Assembly: GCA_031289995.1 (NCBI GenBank)
Contig: JAITOI010000176.1
Location: 1-18,011 of the forward strand
Direction: 5' to 3'
DNA from: Prevotellaceae bacterium
GTDB lineage: Bacteria > Bacteroidota > Bacteroidia > Bacteroidales > UBA932
DNA length: 18,011 bases
Shown here: in pieces, positions 1-9,200 of the stretch
Layout of the letters: each line of letters opens with the position of its first letter
Position numbering within the stretch: the stretch's first letter is position 1
The notes under the pieces: generated by a model
The model's database searches: none
The model's input: only the letters and a program-made list of their open reading frames with translations
What the model was told of the DNA's origin: nothing
Made by a program: the position numbers and the translations under genes

Positions 1-705
1 CACGAGGTCGGCTGTGGGCAGGTACTGCTCAATGGCGTACCGGCTCGAGGCAATGGTGGTAACGTTGGCTGGCATCACCTCGCTGAGGTAGCGCAGGCGC
101 GGCAGCGAAATGTCCATGATGGTAACGTGAGCGCCCAGCCCTGCTGCCATGAACGCCGCGTGAGTGCCCACCACGCCGCCGCCCAGCACGAGCACGTTGG
201 CGGGCTTTACGCCGGGCACGCCGCCTAGCAAGATGCCCTTTCCGCCCTGCGGTTTTTCGAGGTACTTGGCGCCTTGCTGCACCGCCATACGCCCCGCCAC
301 CTCGGACATGGGCACCAGCAGCGGCAGCGAGCCGTCGGGCTTCGCCACCGTTTCGTAGGCGAGGCACACAGCGCGGCTTGCGAGCATGGCGTCGGTGAGC
401 TCGCGGTCGGCCGCAAAGTGGAAGTAGGTAAACAGCAGCTGCTGCGGGCGGATGAGCTTGTACTCCGGCGCGATGGGTTCTTTGACCTTCATCACCATGT
501 CGCCTGCGGCAAATGTTGCCTCAGCGGTGGACACAATGGTGGCGCCCGCCTTCGCGTAGTCCGCGTCGGCAAAGCCGCTGCCCACGCCAGCCGAGGCTTG
601 CACCAGCACCTCGTGTCCGCGCTGCGATAGGGCCTGCGCCCCTGCTGGCGTTAGCGCCACGCGGTTTTCGTTGTTTTTAATTTCTTTTGGAATAGCAATT
701 GTCAT
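1..705 (-). CDS. ald: Alanine dehydrogenase, 5' part (C-terminus outside window)
   Basis: This reading frame is open from an ATG at 705-703 to the window edge and gives the first 235 residues of about 370. NAD-dependent alanine dehydrogenase converts L-alanine to pyruvate and ammonia, reversibly, in the cytoplasm. Visible family signatures are the N-terminal IPKEIKNNENRVALTP, the KVKEP motif, the YFHFA motif, and the Rossmann loop LGGGVVG at about residues 174-180. Arg15, Lys75 and His96 fall at the same numbers as the substrate-binding and catalytic residues of the Mycobacterium tuberculosis enzyme; the catalytic Asp near 270 lies outside the window. No frameshift is seen. The start is supported by a promoter about 30 bp upstream (734-764), which would leave a leader of roughly 20 nt. 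The gene appears to be transcribed alone, away from the tRNA gene. The family assignment is firm. Confidence 0.95.
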   Translation of the reverse strand, partial: MTIAIPKEIKNNENRVALTPAGAQALSQRGHEVLVQASAGVGSGFADADYAKAGATIVSTAEATFAAGDMVMKVKEPIAPEYKLIRPQQLLFTYFHFAADRELTDAMLASRAVCLAYETVAKPDGSLPLLVPMSEVAGRMAVQQGAKYLEKPQGGKGILLGGVPGVKPANVLVLGGGVVGTHAAFMAAGLGAHVTIMDISLPRLRYLSEVMPANVTTIASSRYAIEQYLPTADLV

Positions 706-733
706 ATCGTAAATTTTATGGATTTATTGATGT

Positions 734-764
734 CAAAGGTAATATCTTTCTTTTGTTTGCGCAA
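734..764 (-). promoter_or_regulatory. Promoter of ald (Bacteroidota type)
   Basis: On the minus strand TACCTTTG (741-734) matches the Bacteroidota -7 consensus TAnnTTTG. A TTG (764-762) sits 20 nt upstream, as expected for the -33 element. Predicted transcription starts near 727, about 20 nt before the ald ATG. Confidence 0.75.
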
Positions 765-1055
765 GAAAAATACTCATAAAATTTATTGTAGATGGTGGGA
801 AAAAGGGAGTAATCCAGCAAGGCAACCGCAGCAAAATTTAAGCGTTCTGCATGGCGCAAGGGCAGTACGCTATCAACATTTCGTTTCATCCAATGCCATC
901 TAAAACCATGATGGCTGCTGGTATTTTTGATGCGGTTGCCATGGGAAAAATGCTCAAAAAAGCCGTTCCATCGTCGGCGTTAAGCTGCCATTCTATGCAC
1001 GCGCAAAGCGAGGCTGGACAAGGGCTGAGCTTGCTTGCAGATGGTTTGCAAACAT
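765..1055. other. Non-coding gap between ald promoter and tRNA terminator
   Basis: I see no credible gene here. Short open frames exist on both strands, but none has a recognisable protein, a promoter box or a start context. No strong hairpin or repeat was seen outside the flanking promoter and terminator. Confidence 0.5.
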
Positions 1056-1090
1056 AAAAAAAACAGCCACCTACATTCAGTAGATGGCTG
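1056..1090 (-). terminator. Intrinsic terminator of tRNA-Arg
   Basis: On the minus strand an 11-bp stem (CAGCCATCTAC with GTAGGTGGCTG, one T-G pair, 5-nt loop) is followed directly by eight T residues. It begins 13 nt after the 3' end of the tRNA, as expected for a rho-independent terminator of this transcript. Confidence 0.85.
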
Positions 1091-1102
1091 AAATTTACCT
1101 CG

Positions 1103-1175
1103 TGACCCCGACAGGATTCAAACCTGTAACCTTCTGATCCGTAGTCAGACGCTCTATCAGTTGAACTACGGGGCC
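1103..1175 (-). tRNA. tRNA-Arg (anticodon ACG)
   Basis: The minus strand folds into a full cloverleaf of 73 nt without an encoded CCA. The acceptor stem is GGCCCCG with CGGGGTC, and the discriminator base is A. The D-arm follows, then anticodon stem TCTGA/TCAGA around the loop CTACGGA, which gives anticodon ACG (arginine, CGN codons after A34 to inosine editing). The T-arm ACAGG-TTTGAATC-CTGTC contains the TTCGAAT-like loop. It has its own promoter upstream and a terminator downstream. No intron or mismatch in the arms was seen apart from one G-T pair in the acceptor stem. Confidence 0.95.
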
Positions 1176-1214
1176 GGTGTGTTTTTGGGCGCAATGGTGG
1201 CTCAAAAACGGCTG

Positions 1215-1245
1215 CAAAGGTACGCATAATTTTCTATTCCGCAAA
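1215..1245 (-). promoter_or_regulatory. Promoter of tRNA-Arg
   Basis: On the minus strand TACCTTTG lies at 1222-1215, with TTG at 1244-1242 inside TTTGC, 19 nt upstream. This is a textbook TTG-N19-TAnnTTTG Bacteroidota promoter. Transcription would start about 30 nt before the mature tRNA 5' end. Confidence 0.8.
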
Positions 1246-1295
1246 TTTTTTTCAAAAAAATTTGCGTCAAGGGTTTTCTTACCAACTAAATTGCC

Positions 1296-1303
1296 TACCT
1301 TTG
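1296..1303 (+). promoter_or_regulatory. -7 box of lptF/G promoter
   Basis: TACCTTTG matches the Bacteroidota -7 element, 28 nt before the chosen TTG start. The -33 region is a poor match: a T-run near 1274-1279 takes the place of TTG. It is divergent from the tRNA promoter, so both share the 1223-1295 gap. Confidence 0.65.
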
Positions 1304-1331
1304 CGCCCTAATTTTTTGCTTTTATTTTGCT

Positions 1332-2831
1332 TTGAAACAGGTTCATATACTCGTATTACGTTCGTTTATAGGCCCATTTTTGCTGGCCTTTACGATGACT
1401 ATGTTTGTGCTCATCCTGCAATTTTTGTGGCAGTATATCGACGATTTGGTGGGTAAAGGGCTGGAGTGGTACGTCATCTGCCAGCTTATTTTTTACATCA
1501 GCAGCAGCACGCTCGTGATGATGGCGCTGCCGTTGGCCACGCTGCTAGCGTCCAGTATGGCGCTGGGCAACCTTGGCGAGCACAACGAGCTGCTGGCGCT
1601 CAAGTCGGCGGGCATTTCGCTGCACCGCATTTTGGCGCCGCTGATGCTACTCGTGGCAGGCGTGTTTGCGGTGGGCGGCTTTTGGTACGCAAACCGCGTG
1701 CAGCCTTACTTCTTCCTGCGGTTCACCTCGCTGATGTACGACGTGCGGCGGCAGCGGCCTGAGCTGCAAATCAAGGAGGGCATTTTCTACGACGGCATCA
1801 CCAACTACACCATTCGCGTGCAGCACAAGGACGAGCAAACCGGCCTGCTGAGCGGGCTGATGATTTACGACCACTCGGCCAACAACGGTAACCGCTCGCT
1901 CACGATGGCCGATTCGGGCTACATCCGCATCACGGCGGACAAAAAATATCTCGTGCTGACGCTCTACGACGGCAACTCTTACGAGGAAATGAACGAGCAA
2001 AAAGGCAGCGGCGGCGAGCGCAAGTACCCGTTTCGGACCAACAGCTTTGCCAAGCAGGAGGCGATGTTTGAGCTCACCGGCTACGGCTTTGAGCGCACCG
2101 ACGAGAGCTTGTTTAAGGACAGAGCGAAGATGCTAAACCTAAACCAGCTCACGGTTATGGCGGATTCGCTACAGCGCGACATAGGTAGTAGAACGCAGCT
2201 GCTGGCGCGAAATTTTTTCACCTCGGGCAGCTTTCGCTACGGCTCGACGGACTTCTTAAACCCGCATAAGCCCTACCGTTTGAACACCGATTCGCTGTTT
2301 GCCACCTTCGACGTGCGCAAGCAGCACAGCGTTGCGCATCGCGCTCTGGAGCTGGCCATGCAGGCGCAGAGCAGCTACGTGATTCAGGCCGGCGACATGC
2401 AGTACGAGCGGCGCGATCTCAACATGCACAACATTGAGTGGCACCTCAAATTTTCGCTGCCGTTTTCGTGCGTGGTGTTCTTTTTGATTGGCGCACCGCT
2501 GGGCGCCATCATCCGCAAGGGCGGATTCGGCACGCCGTTCCTCGTGTCGCTGCTGGTGTTTCTGGTGTACTACATGGTCTCGTTTGCGGGCGAGCGGCTG
2601 GCACGCGACAGCGTGTGGACACCTCGCTCTGCGATTTGGATGTCCACACTCGTCACGTTGCCCATGGGCATTTTCTTTGCGTACAAGGCGGCTGCCGACA
2701 AGAGCATCGCGATGCCGCAGTGGTTGGCCTACGCCATTGGGCAGGCCAAGCGGCTGCTGCAGTCCGTTGGCCGGCAGCGCTGGTTTAGGCTACTGACTGC
2801 TCGTATTCGGCTGCGCTCATTAAAGCGTTAA
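1332..2831 (+). CDS. LptF/LptG-family lipopolysaccharide export permease
   Basis: The 499-residue membrane protein belongs to the YjgP/YjgQ (LptF/LptG) family. These proteins form the transmembrane part of the LptB2FG ABC transporter, which extracts lipopolysaccharide from the inner membrane and feeds it to the periplasmic Lpt bridge. Three membrane segments are seen at about residues 11-33, 56-78 and 101-120, then a large periplasmic beta-jellyroll region (about 125-380), then three more segments at about 381-460. The motif FFLIGAPLGAIIRKGG in segment 4 is strongly typical of the family in Bacteroidota. The start is a TTG at 1332: the frame has a stop at 1287-1289, no ATG lies between, and the next ATG (residue 22) would delete the start of membrane segment 1. 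The C-terminal tail is basic and overlaps gcvH by 47 bp. I cannot decide between LptF and LptG, so no symbol is given. Confidence 0.92.
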   Translation: MKQVHILVLRSFIGPFLLAFTMTMFVLILQFLWQYIDDLVGKGLEWYVICQLIFYISSSTLVMMALPLATLLASSMALGNLGEHNELLALKSAGISLHRILAPLMLLVAGVFAVGGFWYANRVQPYFFLRFTSLMYDVRRQRPELQIKEGIFYDGITNYTIRVQHKDEQTGLLSGLMIYDHSANNGNRSLTMADSGYIRITADKKYLVLTLYDGNSYEEMNEQKGSGGERKYPFRTNSFAKQEAMFELTGYGFERTDESLFKDRAKMLNLNQLTVMADSLQRDIGSRTQLLARNFFTSGSFRYGSTDFLNPHKPYRLNTDSLFATFDVRKQHSVAHRALELAMQAQSSYVIQAGDMQYERRDLNMHNIEWHLKFSLPFSCVVFFLIGAPLGAIIRKGGFGTPFLVSLLVFLVYYMVSFAGERLARDSVWTPRSAIWMSTLVTLPMGIFFAYKAAADKSIAMPQWLAYAIGQAKRLLQSVGRQRWFRLLTARIRLRSLKR

Positions 2832-3165
2832 GCTCGGCGGCATCGCTCATTTTCACCTTCACCATCCAGCCTGCGCCGTAGGGGTCGGTGTTCACCAATT
2901 CTGGCTCGGCGCTGAGCGCTTCGTTGTGCTCCACCACCACGCCGCTAACCGGCATAAACAGGTCGGATACCGTTTTGACGGCCTCCACCGCGCCAAAGGT
3001 TTCGCCCTTGGCCAAGGTTTCGCTTCCCGCGGAAATGTCCACGTAAACGATGTCGCCCAGCTGGCTCTGGGCGTAGTCGGTAATGCCTACAACGGCCGTG
3101 CCATCGGCCTCCACGCGCAGCCACTCGTGCTCGCTGGTGTACTTGAGAAATCCTGGAGTTTCCAT
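2785..3165 (-). CDS. gcvH: Glycine cleavage system H protein
   Basis: This 126-residue protein is the lipoyl-carrying shuttle of the glycine cleavage complex, which passes the aminomethyl group from the P to the T protein and electrons to the L protein. The family signatures are complete: the N-terminal KYTSEHEWLRVE, GITDYAQSQLGDIVYVD, and the lipoylation motif EAVKTVSDL with the modified lysine at residue 64. Length is normal. It starts 62 bp after sprA with no recognisable -7 box between them, so it is probably read through from the pdxA-ruvA-sprA transcript, a neighbourhood seen in many Bacteroidota. A 16-bp tandem repeat abuts the start codon. The 3' end overlaps the convergent permease gene by 47 bp. 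LipB, encoded at 16830-17513, supplies the octanoyl group needed for its lipoylation. Confidence 0.97.
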   Translation of the reverse strand: METPGFLKYTSEHEWLRVEADGTAVVGITDYAQSQLGDIVYVDISAGSETLAKGETFGAVEAVKTVSDLFMPVSGVVVEHNEALSAEPELVNTDPYGAGWMVKVKMSDAAELNALMSAAEYEQSVA

Positions 3166-3218
3166 TTTTTTGTTGGATTGTTTTTTTGTTGGACTGTTGA
3201 ACTATTTTTTGTTGAAAC
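3165..3218. repeat. 16-bp tandem repeat at the gcvH start
   Basis: Plus-strand units TTTTTTTGTTGGATTG (3165-3180) and TTTTTTTGTTGGACTG (3181-3196) are adjacent and differ at one base. A decayed third unit (ATTTTTTGTTGAAAC) lies at 3205-3218. On the transcribed strand this makes an A-rich leader ending at the gcvH ATG. Confidence 0.85.
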
Positions 3219-3227
3219 GATAAGCGA

Positions 3228-6200
3228 TTAAAGTCCGAGCACGTAGCGCAGGCTGATGCCGAACGAAATGTTTTCGGTGTTGACGGCCGACACGTAGGGG
3301 TTGGCCTCCGTCCAGTCGAAAAATATGCGGAAGGTGAGGTCTTTCATCAGCGCGTAGTCGCCGGTAAATTTGACGGCCATGTTGCGGCGTCCATCCGTGA
3401 TTTGGTGCGTGTTTTCGGCCACGTTGCGGATGATGTTTTTGTCGTCGCGATACGTGAAGTCGGCGCGTAGCGTGAGCGAGGTGGAGGCGCCTTGCTTGTC
3501 GCTAAAGTTGAGTATTTGCGGCACGTTGTTGAAGGTGTATCCGGTGCCCACGGTGCCTTCCCACGTGCTGTTTTCGATAATCTGGTTGTTGGTGAGGCTA
3601 AGGTCAACGCGGCGATTTTTGCCCACCTTAAAGCTCGTTTGCAGCCCCATTGTCCAGGTTACGTCGAGGTTGCCCAGCACTATTTGCTCGTTGAGGCTCA
3701 CGGCGGAAATGCTGTAGGGCGAGTAGAAGTCGCCCTGCGTGTCGAGCGAGTCGCGTTTCTGGAGGTAGTTGCTGTTGGTGGTAAACGAGTTGATGCTATA
3801 CGTGGAGCGGTACGAGTGCGACAGCGTGGCGGACTTGACCAGCGGCTTGAGCGCCTCAATTCGCGACAATCCGGAGTAGGTGATTTGCCAGTTGGGCAGC
3901 GGAATTTTCGTCAGAAATTTGGAGTAGTCGATGAGGTTGTCGTTCACCTCGCGCTTGAGGTATCCGGCCTCGAATGCGGGAATCAGCACGTCCTGCGCCA
4001 TGCGGCTGTAGCCCACGTACTGCCCCGTGGAATCGTTGATGGGCGGGCTAATGCCCAACTTTTCGGCATTTTTTTGAGCCAGCCTGCTTGATACGGTGGC
4101 GCGCGCATCGTCAAATCGGTCGTAGGCTTCGGAGTGGTAGTAGGTCTCGCTTTTGGGATTTTCGAAGGCGGTGAAAATGGAGATGGTGCTCATCGAAAAG
4201 CTGCCGGTTTCGGTGGGCCGATTGCCAACCACGCTGTTGTTGATGTCGTACCACGTTCTGCTGTTGGCGTAGGTTTGCGTCATCGTGAGGTCGATGCGTA
4301 GGTCGCGCATCGGCTCAATGGTGGCGCGCACTGATAGGTTGCTGGTGGTGTTCATCGCAAAGGGGTTGATGTAGGTGGTATCGCCGGTGCTCATGCCGCC
4401 GATGAGCCATTGGTTGCCATTAGCGCGGGAGAGCATATACGGCAGTTCTTCGGTGTCGGTGGGCGAGCCGTAGAAGTTGCCCCAAAATTTGTCGTCCTGG
4501 CTGCCTGCAATGAAATCCCATCCGGGCATAAATTTATTGTCCTTCCTGTCTAGGCCGAGTAGAAAGGTTTCGGGCGTGTAGCCGGGCAGCATTGTTTCGC
4601 CGTTGCGGGTGTACGAAATGTTGATGTTGCGCAGCATCATCACGGTGCGTAGCGAATACTTGCCAATCAGCGCCAGCGGATTTTCGGGCACCGGCGCTTT
4701 GCCCGTTACCACGACCTTCAAGTTCTTCATGTTGTCGGGCGTTTTGCCGCTCTTGTCGTCGGGCAGATGAATGGCCACGGTGCGGTTGTCCACCGTTTCC
4801 ATCTCCACCTTCAGCTGGGTGTTTTTTTCGTCGAACACCTGAACCTTGATGCCCGTTGCGTCGCGGAGGTTGTGGCGGATGTTGCGCTTGTTGGTGCCGA
4901 TGAGGGTAACGTTGCTCTGCTCATACTTCACGTCCTGCAGCTCGCGCTTTTTTGCGGAGCGACCTTCGGTTTCTTGGTTGATATTTTTGAGGAAGGTGGA
5001 GCGGTTGTAGAGCGTTACGAAGTTCAGCGCAGCGTTGGCTTGGAAGGCGTTGGAGTTGCTCACCGTGTTGCCGATTTCGGGCAGGCCACCGCCCACCGAT
5101 TGCGGCGCTTCCCAAGCGTAGGTGCCCTTGTACGAGGCCGAAAGAGTTACCCAGCTCAGGAGCGGAATTTTGTTTAGCGGCACCGTGTAGGTCAGCCCCC
5201 ACTCGTGGTTGTAGCGCATGTTGCGCCAGTCTTCGAGGAGGTCTACGGTGTCGGCTTCGGTGCCGGTGGACACTTCGCGCCGCGAAAAATTGTTGGCGCT
5301 GAAGTTGAATTTTAGCGCCCGCGTGATGTCCCAGTTTAGCACGTAACCTCGCGTTTGCGTTTGCTCCTGAAAAATGATGGGCGTAATTTTTATGCCCTCG
5401 TAAAAGCTGCGAGCCATGTACTCGTTGTAGCCGTCGGTGAACTCCCACGTGAAGCCATACTGGTTGGGGTATAGCGCGAGGTTGAAGTCGCGAATAATTT
5501 TCCAATAATCGCCCTTCATCCCCTTCGATTTGGCGAAAGGCTCAAACGTGTAGGGCTTGGTGGTGTAGGCGTATGCGCCGTTGATGCGCTGCGTGACTTT
5601 GTAGTCGCGCTCGGTGTTCACGTCGTGCATCAGCTCTTCGCTGTAGGCGTAGCCTGCGGTGAAGTTCGACACGTCGAGTGGCCCCAGCGTTTTTTCACCG
5701 CTGCCCGCAATGTGCACGTTGTTGAAGTTGATGTTGCGCCGCATCCTGTAGGTGATGGCTTTTTCGCTCAGCTCGTCGCGCTCCTCTTGGCTGGAGGCCT
5801 TATCCAGCGCGTCTTGCAGCTTGATGTCGGGGTCGAAGGGGTTGTAGAGCGGCACGACAAAATTCTCCGAGTAGGCGAAGCCAAACGGCAGCGTAACGCC
5901 CCACTTGGTGGGGAAAAATTTGCCCAGCTCGAAGGTGGTCGAGAGGTCGTACTGGTAGGCGTCTTCCATTGGTCGGTTGAGGATGCGGCTGTCGATGCTA
6001 CCAAAGCCCGCCTTGGAGTAGCTGCCCGCGAGCGAGATGTTCGCAAAGTCCGCGAGATTGGCGGCAATGCGAGCGTTGGCAGCCCAGCTGCCGTCTTCGC
6101 TGAAGTTGGTAAACCGTAGCTCGTTTATCCACACAATGCCGTCCTTCGACAGCCCGTCATCGTTGCTCAGCATGCTGCGGTTGGCGGGATTTTTTACGCC

Positions 6201-9200
6201 TATCATCAGCACGTGCACCTCGCCCAAATTGGGGTTACCCATCACGCGCACGGTATTTTTTCCGTCGGATTTTTCGTAGAGCGAGGCGATGGTCATCCCG
6301 CTGGTGGTGCGCATTCGCGAGTTGCGCTCGAGCTTGAGGTCGGTGAACACGCTGAGCGGAATGTCGAGCTTGTTTTCCGCTGGCCACACCTGCGCACGGT
6401 GGTTGTCGTTGTTGTTGTTGTAGTGGCCGTGGGGCGTGAGCTGGAGCGGGATTTCGTACTCGTAGTAGTTGTAGCGGTAGTCGTTGCCGATGCGGATAAA
6501 CAGCGACAGGTCGTTGTTGCGCAGCCGCGATTCGTTGATGGCCTCGGCGTGTACGTCCATTTGCAAACGGAGGAACTGCCGCATATCGTAGGTGGCGTTT
6601 TTGTAAGACGCTCGCGCGTCACCGTCCGACAGATTTTTGATGGTGAACATCATCGCCTGTTCGTTGCGCTGCACCTGCTGGTTGGTGGTGTAGTCCACAA
6701 TACGGCTGGTGCCCGGCGGCAGCACGTAGCTCACCGGAATGCGGTCGGAATTTTCCTCGATGCTTACGGATGCAATGTCCATTGTGCCCACGCCTGCTTC
6801 AGGCTGCGCAAGGCCTTCCTGCGTTTCGAGCAGCGAGTACTCGTACTGCCGCCATTCGCTGCGCATCAGCTCCAGCTTGGCAAAGCGACAGATGACCGAG
6901 CTGTCGAGGCCGCTAAAAAACATGCGCATGAACCGCATCGACTTGTAGTCCTCGATGCCGTTGCAGGCTTTGCCGTCGGCGATAGGAATCTTGAACTGGT
7001 ACCAGCTCACCTTCTGAAAATCGCCGTAGTCGGCATCGGCCACGTCCACCGTGCGAATGTCTGTGATGTAGTTCTGGCCTACTCTTTCGGGGCTAATGGC
7101 GTCGGGCGTTAGGTCGATGTAGTACTCGTAGTAGCTCTCCATTTCGTTGAGCGTGTTGTCGTGGTTGATGTCCTCGGTGTTGGGCATCGTGGTGGCCGAT
7201 GTAGCAAGGCCTCCGCTGGCCACAGGTGAGTTGCCCTCGGAGTTGTTGTAGCGCTTGTAGCGGTCGAGTATGCCGAGTCGCTCTGCGTCGTAGTCGCTGC
7301 CGCGATAGTAGTGGTACTCGTCGTTCGAGGGGTCGTCCTCGAAGCGGCGAAACGCTTCGTCGCTCAGCACGCCTTGCAGGTGGTTGAGGTATTCGCTAAA
7401 AAATGTACGCTCGCGCTCGTTGTCTATACCGTCGTAACCCACGTCCTGTATGGCGCGCGCGGCCTCGTTGTTGTCGAACGTGTTGACCAGCGATTGCACC
7501 TTGGGCACGCGTCCCCAGGGCGTTTCCTCCACCAGCGCATCGTCGTAGGGGTAAGGGAGGCCGTTCTCGAAAGCCTTGCGCCCATCCTTGAGCACGTCCT
7601 CCGAAACGTTGCCGAGGTTGAAGTAGAGCCGTCCGTGGCTGTACTTGGATTTGTTGGCGCTGTTGCGGCTGTAGATGAAGGGGTCGAGCATCCAAAATTC
7701 GAGGTACTCGACGTTGTTCGTTTCAAAATCGGTGAGCGTTAGCGCCCGCATTAGCGAGCCAAAATTGGTGGCAGGGCGCTTGAGCGAGCCGTCGGGGTTG
7801 AGGCCTTTGCCGCTGGCTGTGCTGGCCACGTCGAGGTAGTTGTAAGGCCCGCGCTCGTTGGGATAGTAGGCCACGTTGAGCACCGACAGGTTGGCGTTGA
7901 GCGTGCCGATGACAACGTCCTTGTTCGGGAAAAGTTCCTTTTCGTACACCTCGCGGACGTAGTGATTTTTGCGGTAGGTTTTCGCATCGTCGTTCATGTA
8001 GCTGGGCGTGGACGAGGTGTTGTTGAGGAAGAGCGGGTCAATCACGTACCAGGCCACCTTCGCGCGGTAGTAGCCGTTGCTTAGCGGGTTGTTGAGGTCG
8101 GTGGTGCGGCTCCCGCCCGTAAAGCCGTAGCCCCCCGCATCGGCTACGTGCTCGGGCGTGCTGCCCAGCGACCATGTGGTGAACTGCTTCAGGTCGATGG
8201 TTGTTTGCGCCGCCTCAAAATCGTCGATGAAGGTGGTGCCCGATTTGCCAATGGCGCTTGCGTGCCCCGGCAGCAGCTGCGCCATCTCCGCCTCGAGCGT
8301 GATGCGCGACGGCGCCTTGGTTTCGATGAGCGGAATGGCGTCCACCATTTTGGTGAGCAAGTTCACCTCGGTGCTGTACGAGCCGTTCAAGCCCCAGATG
8401 GTGTTCGACAGCGGCTCTTCGCCGTACGAAACTTTTTGCGTGAGCGGCTTTTCGGACAGGTGCAGGATGGTGCCGCCCAGCTTAAAATCCTTCGAAAATT
8501 GGTAGCGCAAGTTTGTGCCCACCATCGTTTTTTTCACCAACGAGTACATGTCCATACTCTCCGTCGACACCTGCAGCGGCACGTTAGAACCCATGTACAC
8601 GGGGTTGATAATTTGCACGCGCCCCATCGCGTAGTTCACCGTGTAGTCCACGTTTTCGATGAGCCTGATGCCGCCCGCAGTAACCACCACCGAGCCTTCG
8701 GGAATGTCGGTGGCGTTGAGAATTATCTCCGAGCTCGACGAGGATTTGTACGAGCCGGTGAGCCGGAATTTATTCTTGTCCGCCATTTGCCGCGCCTTGA
8801 CCAGCGTGGAATCGTACAGCTCCTGGAAGACGTACTTTTGTGCCGTTGCCGACTTGGGATTATTAGGGTCAATTTTTGCTGCCAAATCTTTGCCAAATGG
8901 CTCCACCAGCGGGAAGATTATGCGGCCATAGTTGGACTGCACCGTGAGGCCTTCCACGAAGTCGAATCGCCCGTCGGGGTAGCGGTTGCCCGCGCTGTTT
9001 TGGTTGTCGAGGTTGAGCACTTGCAGCAGCGGCAGGTTGGCAATTTTTCCCTCGGTGATGTACGGCACATTGGTGCCCACCACGTCGTCGTGGTACATGA
9101 TGTTGAAGAGGAAGTTGTCCGAGCTGAGCTGGTAGGCATTGAGGTCGTAAATATTTTTCATCATCAACGCCCATGTGTTGTAGCGGGGCGAGAGGTTGCT

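Noticed and set aside
851..1057. Plus-strand open frame of 68 codons between ald and the tRNA
   Set aside because: No family resemblance, no promoter box in front, and it runs toward the tRNA terminator. Treated as chance.
886..1227. Minus-strand open frame of 113 codons with the peptide SSTDRASDYGSEGYRFES
   Set aside because: This peptide is the well-known false translation of a tRNA gene; the frame runs across tRNA-Arg.
6400..6480. GTTGTTGTTGTAG-type repeat tract in sprA
   Set aside because: It encodes an Asn/Tyr-rich stretch in a conserved SprA frame, so it is coding low complexity and not a separate repeat element.
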